DNA of 64,000 nucleotides from assembly GCA_963799245.1 (NCBI GenBank), contig CAWCWN010000003.1:1426001-1490000 (forward strand), written 5' to 3'. The number at the start of each line of letters is the position of its first letter. The stretch's first letter is position 1. Positions 27,375 through 36,438 of this stretch are shown piece after piece. The position numbers were made by a program, and so were the translations under genes. This DNA is from CAWCWN01 sp963799245 (lineage in GTDB: Bacteria > Chloroflexota > Ktedonobacteria > Ktedonobacterales > Ktedonobacteraceae). The notes under the pieces were generated by a model. The model was not told the origin of the DNA. It made no database searches and saw nothing but the letters and a program-made list of their open reading frames with translations.

Positions 27375-27518
27375 ATGGTAACTATTCAGGTACCCTAAAA
27401 TCATCAGACCCCCTCGCAAGCGGAACGAGAGGCAAATGGTTGCGGTATAATTTGGTGCTTTCCGAAAATTGAACTAGCCTCTAGAGCGGCTTTGTCAGGG
27501 TACCTGAATAGTTACCAT
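27375..27518. mobile_element. MITE-like element, 144 bp with 22-bp perfect inverted repeats
   Basis: The terminal arms 27375-27396 and 27497-27518 are perfect 22-bp inverted repeats beginning ATGGTAACTATTCAGG. The interior has no coding capacity. The GTAACTA..CAG start resembles the IS66 ends at 13512-15039 (GTAACTACACAG), so an IS66 relative might move it. No 8-bp target duplication is visible, which weakens that idea. Confidence 0.6.
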
Positions 27519-27711
27519 TCTCAAAGCCATTGAACAAGATGGGCGGGCATTTGGGCTAGCCATTTTGGTTACAAAAAGTGTAAACGCTAAAGTAGAGTGT
27601 GTAATATTTAGAGGTTGTAAAATCATACATTATCTACATGTTGAGCGTGTTATTAAAGGAATTACATTCTACTGCATTATCTTCCATATCAAGTTTTCTG
27701 ACCATCACCTC

Positions 27712-29032
27712 CAGGGCTTCTCAAAAGTTGTGGCCAGGAAGCAACCAAGCAATCGCCTCACGAGGGTGAGCCGAGAAACGGCGCAGTTGGCTCGCTACGT
27801 TAGAAACCTGATGGAAATCCATCAAGGAAAGCACAACAGTGTTCAGAACCGCCAACATGGCTGCCACTGGTTCGAGACGCACGCCACAGCGATCCTCTCC
27901 CAGTGTCACATCGCGACGCCAGTGGAGACAATTTTCCACCGCCCAATGAGCGCGAGTCAAGCCCAGAAGACGTTGAGGAGAGCACTGCTGCAAGGAAAGA
28001 CTCGTCCAACCATAGATGACTTCGACCGTGTGTTTTCCTTTGCAGATGCGTTCCCGTTGTAAGCGGAACACCTGCCCAACATCCCCCCAGTCCCGATACA
28101 GAAAGTCATTGAGATCAGGACTGGTGATAATCGTGCGACGTTCTAAACGGCCATGACCTTTCTCGATTTGCGTGTAGGATTGCCACGTCCTCTTGTCTGC
28201 CTGCGGATCTTCAAAAAACAGTTCCAGGTCGGCGCGCGTGACCGGCGTATTGTCTTTCACGATCACAATCACCTCCCCTCCTGCCTGCTGGACAAGACGA
28301 CCGAACTCGTGATAGCGGCTTCCCCGCATCTGCTGTCAGAATCCGCCCTTTGCACAATGCCTCGGTGAGCAACGGTTTGAGAGCACTCACTTCATTGCGT
28401 TTCTCCCCAATCGGACACTGATGCAAAACGATGCCGGTTTGCACCTCATACACATGCAGCAAATGCTGTTGCGGGTCTTCGCCTCCATATGCCTGCGATC
28501 CCGTGCCTTTGAGGGCTTTGCCATCAATCGCTAGATGCTCATGTGCGATCTTTCCACTGCCAGGGTCTTCCCCCTTTCGGCTTTCAGCGGCTTTGCGCAC
28601 AAACCAAGCCGCAAGGTTGGCGTTGATCTCCTGACTTTCCAAACGAGCCAGGACATAACTATAGGTATTGGCGCAAGGCATCCGTTTCCAGGACAACTGG
28701 AGTTCATCGCGGAGCAACTCTTCTTGATGCCTGATCCATTCGCTGGCTCCCAGTAGGCTTCTCATTCCTGCCAGTTTCGCTAACACCAACACGACCAATA
28801 CCCCTGCCAGATCATAGCGCTTCCCGCGCGCCGCCCGACCATCCCCCAAGTGCTGACACATGCCATACAATGATTGCATCTGCTTTTGGCCTTGCTCCTG
28901 GGGTTCCTTGACTTCCGGAAGCAGTGTAGTATAGTCCATGACGGGTCTCTCCTGAATGAAACGTGTTTTGAGTGGTTTCATTCTACTGGATTGACTCTTC
29001 TTTTTCACTCCCCAGACTTTTGAGAAGCCCTG
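27712..29032 (-). mobile_element. ISAs1-family insertion sequence (1321 bp)
   Basis: Perfect 17-bp terminal repeats (CAGGGCTTCTCAAAAGT at 27712-27728 and its complement at 29016-29032) are flanked by identical 10-bp direct repeats CCATCACCTC (27702-27711 and 29033-29042). Length, ends and duplication fit ISAs1. Confidence 0.93.
27721..28939 (-). pseudogene. ISAs1-family transposase with one frameshift
   Basis: Start chosen at ATG 28939 (MDYTTLLPEVKEPQEQG) behind AGGAGA. The first frame contains the H-repeat-associated N domain, HLAIDGKALKGTG (Asp) and ILTADAG. The second frame continues SRYHEFGRLVQQAGGEVIVI, VKDNTP, then LTRAHWAVENCLHWRRDVTL with the catalytic Glu and REAIAWLLPG. The change lies at the four-C run 28322-28325 (G4 on the coding strand); removing one G gives TADAG-SRYHEFG. 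Full length would be about 405 aa. With such fresh ends and duplications, a sequencing error is as likely as decay. Confidence 0.88.
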
Positions 29033-29042
29033 CCATCACCTC

Positions 29043-29456
29043 CTATGTCCGTTGACAACGCTTATGCGTTCATGTACTATGAAAAAAGTTGATGCGTCCA
29101 CGTACTGTTGTATATTTTAGATGTAGTTATGCTTGTTCTGGATAGGATGATGAGGGTATATAATTATTCGTTTTTAGAGAATTGCTGACCCCGAAGGTGG
29201 CCAACTCCCAACAGTCGCCATCTTCTAGTACGGATTTTCCAGTCATCACATCCACCTTAGTTGATACGCTTTCCTTGATAGACACTTTGGAATCGACAGA
29301 GCGCGCATTTCTGGCTAATGACCATACCAGCCACCCATTTTCATCAGAAAAGAGTCTTTGCATTCCAATTAAGTTTAATTCGTTGCGAGGCTCGAATTTT
29401 GATGGCAGACTGGAGGCGGCAATTTGTAATCAAAGTGAGGTATACCGAGGTATACA
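29043..29456. other. Intergenic region before the kinase-DUF4012 gene
   Basis: About 410 bases. Short open frames exist on both strands but none has family resemblance or a good ribosome site. Presumably holds the promoter of the kinase fusion; no clear promoter consensus seen. Confidence 0.4.
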
Positions 29457-32400
29457 ATGAACGACATACAATCTATTTTTCGTGAGGGTGACCTGATACA
29501 AGGACAGTACCGGGTGATCAAACTTCTTGGTCAGGGGACTTCGGGTGCTGTCTACCTTGTTGCAGACGAGCGAGAACAGCAAAAACAGATGGTCCTCAAA
29601 GAGGTGATGTATGCCGTTCATGAAGAGCAACGTGATTTGCCTTTCGATGCCGCGACACTTAAACATCTGGACTACCCCGGGCTCCCCCGCATCTACAAAG
29701 TCTTCCAGGGCGACAAGCGCGACCGCTTCTATATCCTGATGGAGTATGTTGAAGGACATAATCTGGAAGTAATGCGTCACCTGATGCCTGGCAAGCGTTT
29801 TTCTTTGCACGCGGCAATGATGATGATGTCACCCATAATGGATGCTATAAGCTACCTGCATCGGCAAAATCCCCCTCTGATCCATGGTGACATCAAACCG
29901 TCCAATATCATTTTGCCTGGCGCAGGTTCGTCTATTTCAGCGAAGCTCGTTGATTTCGGTGGTAGCAGGAATGTATCCGTGGACTCCACCTCTCAAGAGA
30001 ATACGCTTAACTTTCACGCACCTGAGCAATTTGGTAAGAAAACGAGTCGTCGCACGGATGTATATGCCCTCGGAGCCATCTTCTACACCCTCTTGACCGG
30101 CAAGATCCCGGTTGAGGCCTCTTATCGCTTGGAGCGTATTAAACTGGGGGAACCTGATCCGCTCTTATCGGTGGATCAGCTGATGCCGTCGGCTCAAATA
30201 GTGGCCGAGGCTATCGACGGTGCAATGGCATTGAATAGAAATGACAGGTTCGCCAGCGTCGGGCAATTCCGCGAGGCGTTATGGCAGGTGATACATACCG
30301 AAAATATGGTGGCGGAGATACCACATTTTACCATCACGCCCCCGATCGGCGAGAAAATACGGCGATCGGATGTCAATCCAGAGGCGGAACAGGCTTCAGA
30401 ACAGGTGGCTCCAGACCCGGAAGCGACGCAGCTGGCGAAGAGACGTGATCTTTCGTTTCCGAAGGTAGAAATTCCCGGTTTGATTGCCAGGGGAACTGGA
30501 GAGGGGGAGATGCCATCTATATCTTCCCAGGAAGTGTTCCCTACCCTCCGTCGTAAGAAAAGACGGAAACGTAAAATACTGGGGTTATCCCCACTTATCG
30601 CTGCCCTTCTACTCGTGTGCCTCATCGGGTCAGGGATAGCGACGGCTGCTTACGGGACATATAGTGCAGTGTATCAGAGCGACTATGCTCAGGCGCGAGT
30701 GGGATTAAGACATCTGGATTTGGGTGCATCTCTTCTTCAGACATGGACGAAAAAGCCGTTCGACGCTGCCCCGGTTGTTCGCGCACAGAACGAGTTTAAG
30801 GCCGCATCCGCCGTCTTTGTACAGCTCAATTCTGATGCACAATCGTTGCCTGCGGCCGGTACAATTATACCTGGCCTTGGTACTCGTTTGAATATCGCAC
30901 TCCATCTTTTACCAGCCGCTATGGAGATTTCTTCAGCGGGAGTCATCGGCTGCGATGCACTTTATGTACTCATATCTCGCTTTCGCGAGCCACTGAGTGT
31001 AGGCAATGGCTTCACGACAACAGATATTGCAAAAATCGGTATTGACTTTCACCAGGTGGAGGGAAATGTCAATCTGGTAGCCAAGCAGGTCAATGCTCTA
31101 CAGCCAGGCGATCTGCAATTCGATGCAAGCCTTGCCAGGATATTTGCGGCATTCCATCGATATCTCCCATCCCTGCAGGCCCTGCTGCATGAAATTGATC
31201 AACTTCTTCCCGCTCTCCCTCAATTGCTTGGCATCGGTATCACATCTGCTTTCTATCTTGTCGAGATCCTGGATACAACGGAGCTACGACCTGGAGGCGG
31301 CTTAATTAAGGACTATGGCTTTGCCACGCTCATCGGAGGACGATTGAGCTCGGCGAAGATCTCCGATGCGAATTTGCTCGATACCCAGTTTGTGAATAAT
31401 GGCGGCACTCTCCCTTTGCCAGCTGCCTACAGATGGTTTTCCAATAGCTGGAACCTGCGTGATTCCAATCTTGATGCGGATTTCCCGACGGCTGCAGGCT
31501 ACGCAGAACAGAACTATATTCACGAGCATGGCAGAATCCCACTGCAAGGGGTCATTGCCATAACCCCCAATCTCATGGCGAATGCGCTTGCCATTACGGG
31601 TCCAATTGCTATTCCCGAGTTAAACCAGACCGTCAATACGCACAATCTCGTTAGTCTCATCCAATATTACCAGTTCGGTCCGGGAAGCCATACCCAGAGT
31701 AGCAACATTCTATCACCCTACGGGAATGCTCCCAGCAGATATTTCACCCAACAGTTGGCAGCCCATTTTCTCGAACGTATCCGTCACCTTCCCGCTTCTG
31801 CCTTCCCTCAGTTAATACAATTGCTTAATAATTCGCTTCATACGAAGGATTTGCAGATCTACTTCAATAACCCCGCGGCGGAAAACCTGCTCCGGTTCTA
31901 TGATGTAGGCGCGACAATCCAACCTTCGGCGGGTGATAACCTGTTTGTGGTAGATGCGAACATTTCCGGTAACCACGTCAATCCGTTGCTTACCAGAACG
32001 GTGAGTGACCAGGTGACCATCGATGGGAGTGGCAATGCGACTCATCGCGCCACCTTACGTTATGCATGGTTAAGGAATGGAAAAGTTTTTGGACCTCCTG
32101 TCTATAGTGATTACGTTCGCATATATACGCCCCTCGGCAGCTCTTTACAGAGGCAGCAGGGATGGCAACCTCAAGGCTCTAGTGTGGGTTTTGGACGTCA
32201 GGTGTGGGCCGGTTCCTTCAACCTTTCTTTCGGCCAGACAAACATCATCACCCTTACCTGGATAGACAGAGGTATAGCGAAAAGGGGCACTGCGGGCTGG
32301 CAATACCAGTATCTCGTACAACATCAGGCGGGCGCTTCATGGAAGCTGAATGTACAGATTTCAGTGCCATCGTGCCAGGTGAGAATGGTAAGCGGAGGGC

Positions 32401-32483
32401 TCAGATTGCAAAACGGGCAGACAGCTGGACTCTCCCAGTACCTGTATAAAGACATAAATCTGGCAATGGATTACAGGTGTTGA
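29457..32483 (+). CDS. Ser/Thr protein kinase fused to DUF4012
   Basis: 1008 aa. Residues 1-280 are a Hanks-type kinase: G-loop LLGQGTSGAVYL, Lys in MVLKEV, catalytic loop LIHGDIKPSNIIL (HGD instead of HRD, Asp kept), metal-binding LVDFGGS, and RTDVYALGAIFYTLLTGKIP. A charged linker leads to one membrane helix (LIAALLLVCLIGSGIATAA, about 375-400). The outer 600 residues are DUF4012 (ILDTTELRPGGGLIKDYGFA, WNLRDSNLDADFPTAAGYAE, LQGVIAITPNLMANALAITG), collinear with the EPS-cluster protein at 20956-23037. This predicts a transmembrane protein joining outer surface-polymer handling to cytoplasmic phosphorylation. The join is within one uninterrupted frame. The downstream membrane protein is 27 bases away. 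Confidence 0.92.
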   Translation: MNDIQSIFREGDLIQGQYRVIKLLGQGTSGAVYLVADEREQQKQMVLKEVMYAVHEEQRDLPFDAATLKHLDYPGLPRIYKVFQGDKRDRFYILMEYVEGHNLEVMRHLMPGKRFSLHAAMMMMSPIMDAISYLHRQNPPLIHGDIKPSNIILPGAGSSISAKLVDFGGSRNVSVDSTSQENTLNFHAPEQFGKKTSRRTDVYALGAIFYTLLTGKIPVEASYRLERIKLGEPDPLLSVDQLMPSAQIVAEAIDGAMALNRNDRFASVGQFREALWQVIHTENMVAEIPHFTITPPIGEKIRRSDVNPEAEQASEQVAPDPEATQLAKRRDLSFPKVEIPGLIARGTGEGEMPSISSQEVFPTLRRKKRRKRKILGLSPLIAALLLVCLIGSGIATAAYGTYSAVYQSDYAQARVGLRHLDLGASLLQTWTKKPFDAAPVVRAQNEFKAASAVFVQLNSDAQSLPAAGTIIPGLGTRLNIALHLLPAAMEISSAGVIGCDALYVLISRFREPLSVGNGFTTTDIAKIGIDFHQVEGNVNLVAKQVNALQPGDLQFDASLARIFAAFHRYLPSLQALLHEIDQLLPALPQLLGIGITSAFYLVEILDTTELRPGGGLIKDYGFATLIGGRLSSAKISDANLLDTQFVNNGGTLPLPAAYRWFSNSWNLRDSNLDADFPTAAGYAEQNYIHEHGRIPLQGVIAITPNLMANALAITGPIAIPELNQTVNTHNLVSLIQYYQFGPGSHTQSSNILSPYGNAPSRYFTQQLAAHFLERIRHLPASAFPQLIQLLNNSLHTKDLQIYFNNPAAENLLRFYDVGATIQPSAGDNLFVVDANISGNHVNPLLTRTVSDQVTIDGSGNATHRATLRYAWLRNGKVFGPPVYSDYVRIYTPLGSSLQRQQGWQPQGSSVGFGRQVWAGSFNLSFGQTNIITLTWIDRGIAKRGTAGWQYQYLVQHQAGASWKLNVQISVPSCQVRMVSGGLRLQNGQTAGLSQYLYKDINLAMDYRC

Positions 32484-32510
32484 TACGTTTTGTTTGAGAG
32501 GGGTGTATCC

Positions 32511-33140
32511 ATGTCAAAGAGGACTCGTAACATTTTGCTTGTGTGTTTCGCCTGCCTTCTAGGTATTTCTCTTGGAGGCTTGTTCTTTTACCTTGCGGCT
32601 AATCCTGATATTAAAACGCCGTTTGATTCGTTTGAAACTACACCCACGCCAGTATCATCGAATATTATTTTCGCGAGCGACACGCTCGCAATGCGGCAAC
32701 GTTTGACCGCGGATGCCAGGCAAGCGCTCACTTCCAGGACATTTTACATCAATTATAGCTTTATTCCTGGCGAGGAAGGGAACTATTTCAGGGCGAAGCT
32801 CGGGACATTAGCGACGACATCAGCGGCGACAATCGTTGAGACGTTTCCAACGACTGGACTCCAAAGCAATGCTGATAAACAGCTGTTTATCAAACAAGAA
32901 TGCTTCAACATTCAGTCGTTTGTCTGGCAAGACTCGCTGCTCAGGGATCTAAACGAGGTGGATTTCATCGTGGGGAATGTGCAAAACGGCCAGGTGGTAA
33001 AGATTTACGGGGAATGTAGCGCCCACGCATCTATTGCACGGACTATTGACTGGGTGCAAGCGACATATCTTTCCGCCTGGGGCGACACCAACGGGTCCAT
33101 CACCTCCCTTATCTATGATGACACGAAGTTGAACATCTAG
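32511..33140 (+). CDS. Membrane-anchored protein of unknown function
   Basis: 209 aa from ATG 32511 (MSKRTRNILLVCFACLLGIS), preferred over a start seven codons earlier because GAGAGGGG lies just upstream. One N-terminal membrane helix, then an extracytoplasmic domain with a Thr/Pro linker (TTPTPVSSN) and regions such as FYINYSFIPGEEGNYF and YGECSAHASIARTIDWVQAT. No family recognised. Follows the kinase-DUF4012 gene and is probably co-transcribed and functionally linked. An IS630 is inserted in its stop codon: the TA of TAG is the target duplication, and because both IS and flank continue with G the stop is preserved. Confidence 0.7.
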   Translation: MSKRTRNILLVCFACLLGISLGGLFFYLAANPDIKTPFDSFETTPTPVSSNIIFASDTLAMRQRLTADARQALTSRTFYINYSFIPGEEGNYFRAKLGTLATTSAATIVETFPTTGLQSNADKQLFIKQECFNIQSFVWQDSLLRDLNEVDFIVGNVQNGQVVKIYGECSAHASIARTIDWVQATYLSAWGDTNGSITSLIYDDTKLNI

Positions 33141-34435
33141 TACACTGAGGCATAAAAGGTTCCACGATTAGGTAAGTCCCGTGTAGGTCCACTTGATGGG
33201 TTTAGCCATTGTGCGATTGTAATACGCGATAAAGGCCAGGATCTGGTCGCGTAGGTCGTCCAGCGAGGTGAAATTCCCGCGCTTGAGCAATTTGCGTATC
33301 AGAATACTGAGCCAGATTTCCACCTGATTCATCCAGGAGGCATGCTTGGGTGTGTAGTAAAAGACCACCTGGTGGGTTGGGTCGTGCAAAAACGCTGCCC
33401 GGCTTTCCATCGACTGAAGGATGCCGCTTTTGCCCTTGAGGCCCAGCGTCTCCGCTGCAATCCCGTGTCGTTGGGCTACCCAGCGCACCAGCGCCTCGGA
33501 CTGATGGATATTCAGGTTATCCAGGATCACGTGCCACTTCGTCGCCTTGGGATCGCTAGCAAGTAAGCGTTGGAGATGTGTCAACGCATCTTCCTCAGTG
33601 CGTGTCGGTCCCCAGGAGGGTTCAATGATGTGCCCTGTGACGACATCAAAATTGATGAACCAGGACAGCGTACCATGCCGGATATACTCGAATTCGCGTC
33701 GCAGCACATGACCTGGCTGCATGGGGAGGTCGGGATGCTTGCGCTCTAAGGCTTGAACGCCGGTCAGTTCGTCCATGCTGATGGTGCGTTCGCCTTGCTT
33801 GGCCCGGTGCGGAGCCTTGGCATACACCTCACACCCCTGGACAATCTTTTCGTCTCTGCGCGAATTTGCCACCTCGGTTAACCAGTACCGGAACCGGTGC
33901 GGTTGGAGCCCCCCTTTTTCAGCAGTCGTGCGGCATGGCGTGGCGAAATCTGCTCGACGATGCCTCGCGCTTTCAGTTCGTCAACGATCTCCCGTCCCGT
34001 CCATTGGCTGATCGGGCGCCCTGCTTGGGCTGGGGCCTCACACGCGAGCGCCGCCATCTGACAGCGTTGGTCTGTGGTAAACTTCGGCTTCACCCCAGGA
34101 CGCGGAGCATCTTGCAGCCGCTCGGCCAGGCTCAATGTCTCCAGATCAATCCCTTGCAGTCCCACCCAGCGATCCCGCCACAGACGCACGGTGTCTACAT
34201 TGACACCCAGCTCGCGGGCAATTTGCGCATTGGAGGACCCTTGGGCCGCCGTTAAGACGATGCGCGCTCGCAGCACCACTTGCTGCTCACTTCGATGGCG
34301 CTTGATGATGTGGAGCAATCCCTCCTGCGCTTTCGCGCTGAGGACGACTGCTGTTGCTCGCTTTGGCATCGATCATTTCTCCCCTTTCGCTTTTTCCTCC
34401 TATTCTATCATGGGTATTTCTCAGCCTCAATGTAC
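33140..34435 (-). mobile_element. IS630-family insertion sequence (1296 bp)
   Basis: Terminal repeats start GTACA(C/T)TGAGGC at both ends and are flanked by TA (33138-33139 and 34436-34437), the IS630 target. It lies between the stop of the membrane-protein gene and the IsrB omega RNA region. Its transposase is in two frames. Confidence 0.9.
33168..34369 (-). CDS. IS630-family transposase, two frames
   Basis: The first frame (34369-33878) starts MPKRATAVVLSAKAQEGLLH and has a Psq/HTH region (SSNAQIARELGVNVDTVRLW) and PRPGVKPKFTTDQRC. The second (to 33168) has ERTISMDELTGVQALERKHP (Asp 1), WHVILDNLNIHQSEAL (Asp 2) and YTPKHASWMNQVEIWLSILI (Glu). They meet at A5G6 on the coding strand near 33913; a -1 slip yields LKKGG-LQPHRFRYWLTEVAN, the expected continuation of the family. 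Full length about 395 aa. As in the IS630 at 18187, programmed frameshifting is plausible and a single-base error is the alternative. Confidence 0.87.
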
Positions 34436-34449
34436 TAGCAGGATCAAGC

Positions 34450-34690
34450 AAGAAGTCAAGTACCCACTCCCTGAAATGGAGTGGGCTTGCAACCAGATCG
34501 TCCGCCAACGAGACGGTTGTGAGACCAAACGCGAGACTAGCTTGTTCAAGCTCCGGAAGGGTGTTTGAAGAGAACTGAACCATCTGAGGGTGGCACCTCA
34601 CAGGACAGTACGAGCGCCTCCCTACCTTGTACCCACTCCGATGGTCAGTAGCGAAGGGAATATAGACACTCCGCAAGGAGGCTTATCGCC
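34450..34690 (+). ncRNA. Probable omega RNA scaffold of IsrB
   Basis: The 240 bases before isrB are non-coding, GC-rich and hairpin-rich, beginning with CCCACTCC-loop-GGAGTGGG (34463-34485). In IscB/IsrB systems the omega RNA is encoded just upstream of, and runs into, the nuclease gene, with the guide at its 5' end taken from DNA outside the left transposon end. The guide would lie in about 34438-34460. The fold was not computed, and boundaries are inferred from the family layout. Confidence 0.6.
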
Positions 34691-34691
34691 T

Positions 34692-35756
34692 ATGTTTGTC
34701 TCTGTTGTAGACAGGAATCAGAACCCGCTGATGCCAACGACGCCCGCGCGCGCCCGGCGCTGGCTCACGTCCGGGAAAGCAACAGCCTTCTGGCAAGGCG
34801 GCATCTTTTGTGTACGTTTAAACGTAGAGCCCTCTGCCCGCATTACGCAACCCGTTGTCGTTGGTATCGATCCAGGCAGCAAGAAGGAAGGCTATAGCGT
34901 TGTCTCGGCGGCGCATACCTACCTGAATTTTCAGGCAGATGCGCGGGCTGGGGTCAAGGAAGCCGAGCAGCAGAGCACCAGGATGCGCCGGGCTCGCCGC
35001 TCGCGCAAAACGCCCTGCAGGCCCCCGCGCGCGAACCGGCACCAAGCATACAAGAAACTGCCTCCCTCCACAAAGGCTCGCTGGCAGTGGAAACTGAGGC
35101 TAGCGACATGGCTGTGTCGAATGTTCCCGATCACCGGCTTTGTCGTTGAGGACATCAAAGCCTCGACACGCCCCGGTCCTGGCGGCACGTGGAACACCAC
35201 CTTTTCTCCACTGCAAGTGGGCAAAGCCTGGTTCTACAACGCTCTGTCCGCGTTGGCCCCTGTGACGGTCAAGCAGGGATGGGAGACGAAAGCGCTCCGT
35301 GAACAGGTGGGGCTCAAGAAGACGAGCAAGAAGATGGCAGAGGTGTGGCAGGCACATTGCGTCGATGCGTGGGTCCTGGCACACAGCGCAGTTGGAGGCA
35401 GCACCGTGCCGGAGAACACGCAGCTCGTCTGCATCAGCCCATTGGTGTGGCATCGCCGCCAATTGCACCGCTTGCAGCCAGAACGCGGAGGCAGACGCAG
35501 CCCCTACGGGGGCACGCTCTCGCAAGGACTCAGGCGCGGAACGCTCGTCAGGCATCCTAAGTGGGGCAAAGCCTATGTGGGGGGCACTCTGGATGGCAAA
35601 TTGAGCCTGCACGATCCCATCACCGGCAAACGGGTCACGCAAACGGCAAAGGTGACAGATTGCCGCTTGATCAAATTGGTACGGTGGAGAACACGGCTCG
35701 TGCCCTTGTCTTCCCCGACATCAAGAAAGGAGCGCTTGCTTCCTTCCTCAGCCTAA
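34692..35756 (+). CDS. isrB: IsrB: HNH-less IscB-family RNA-guided nickase
   Basis: 354 aa from ATG 34692 (MFVSVVDRNQNPLMPTTPAR) with AAGGAGG upstream. PLMP domain (1-45), RuvC-I VVVGIDPGSKKEGYSVV (Asp), arginine-rich bridge helix STRMRRARRSRKTPCRPPRA, RuvC-II ITGFVVEDIKASTRP (Glu), RuvC-III VWQAHCVDAWVLAHSA (His/Asp) and a C-terminal domain with RRGTLVRHPKWGKAYVGG. Only about 80 residues part RuvC-II and RuvC-III and none form an HNH domain, so it is IsrB rather than IscB. IsrB nicks DNA using an omega RNA. All RuvC residues appear present. No Y1 transposase adjoins, but an IS607 unit follows directly. Confidence 0.88.
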   Translation: MFVSVVDRNQNPLMPTTPARARRWLTSGKATAFWQGGIFCVRLNVEPSARITQPVVVGIDPGSKKEGYSVVSAAHTYLNFQADARAGVKEAEQQSTRMRRARRSRKTPCRPPRANRHQAYKKLPPSTKARWQWKLRLATWLCRMFPITGFVVEDIKASTRPGPGGTWNTTFSPLQVGKAWFYNALSALAPVTVKQGWETKALREQVGLKKTSKKMAEVWQAHCVDAWVLAHSAVGGSTVPENTQLVCISPLVWHRRQLHRLQPERGGRRSPYGGTLSQGLRRGTLVRHPKWGKAYVGGTLDGKLSLHDPITGKRVTQTAKVTDCRLIKLVRWRTRLVPLSSPTSRKERLLPSSA

Positions 35757-35766
35757 AGGCATGAGG
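35746..35766 (+). other. Right-end hairpin of the IsrB element
   Basis: CCTCA-GCC, loop TAAA, GGC-(A)-TGAGG spans the isrB stop codon. Its build (stem with single bulge, TAAA/TTTA loop) matches the hairpin after the TnpB gene at 1363-1385, as expected for IS200/605-like right ends. The element probably ends near 35776. Confidence 0.5.
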
Positions 35767-35787
35767 GTCTCCACAAGCAGTTGGATT

Positions 35788-36438
35788 ATGAAGGTGTCGA
35801 TTAAGGCGGCCGCACAGGAATTGGGCGTTCGAGAAGAAACGTTACGCCGCTGGGAACAGGCAGGTAAGATTACCTCCGAACGCACCGCAGGGGGCCATCG
35901 ACGCTACGACCTGGCTACTCTTCGCTTCGTTGCGGACAAGCGGGAGCGCAGGAGCCTTGAGCCTGAACTCGATGCTCGCGCGACTATTGGCTATGCTCGC
36001 GTGTCGAGTCCAGATCAACTGCAAGATTTGCATCGACAGGTGGGGGCTCTGGAAGTCTACTGCGCAACGAAGGGCTGCACCTGCGAGATTGTGCAAGATC
36101 GTGGTTCGGGTCTCAATTATCGCAAACGCGGCCTGCGCGAACTGATCAGGCGGATTTGTTCGGGAGAGGTGGAGCGCCTGGTGCTTACCCATCAAGACCG
36201 GCTCCTACGGTTTGGAGCAGAGCTCGTGTTCGCGCTCTGCGAGCATTTTAGCACCGAGGTGATGATCATCAATGCCGCTGAAGAAGGCAGTTTTGCAGAA
36301 GATCTGGTGCAAGATGTGCTCGAAATCATTACCATCTTGAGTGCCTGACTCTATGGCGGCCGCAGCCACAAAACCAAGCAGGTGATGCAGCACCTCAAGG
36401 AGGTCGCCGATGAAATCAGTCGTCAAGATCGGGCTTGA
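35788..36438 (+). pseudogene. tnpA: IS607 TnpA serine recombinase with in-frame TGA
   Basis: ATG 35788 (MKVSIKAAAQELGVREETLR) is preferred to an upstream ATG because it begins the MerR-like helix-turn-helix (RRWEQAGKITSERTAGGHRR). The resolvase domain follows: TIGYARVSSPDQLQDLHRQV with the catalytic Ser, then RLVLTHQDRLLRFGAELVFA. Translation stops at TGA 36346-36348 after ITILSA, but the same frame goes on LYGGRSHKTKQVMQHLKEVA to a stop at 36438 that overlaps tnpB, as normal in IS607. The family has Arg at the TGA position (SARLYG), so CGA to TGA is the simplest cause. Probably inactive; loss of the tail might be tolerated. Confidence 0.85.

Noticed and set aside
27189..27518. CRISPR array
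   Set aside because: Repeats are inverted, of different sequence and not regularly spaced; no cas genes in the window.
29127..29460. Opposing short open frames upstream of the kinase-DUF4012 gene
   Set aside because: No family resemblance and no good ribosome site on either strand; probably chance.
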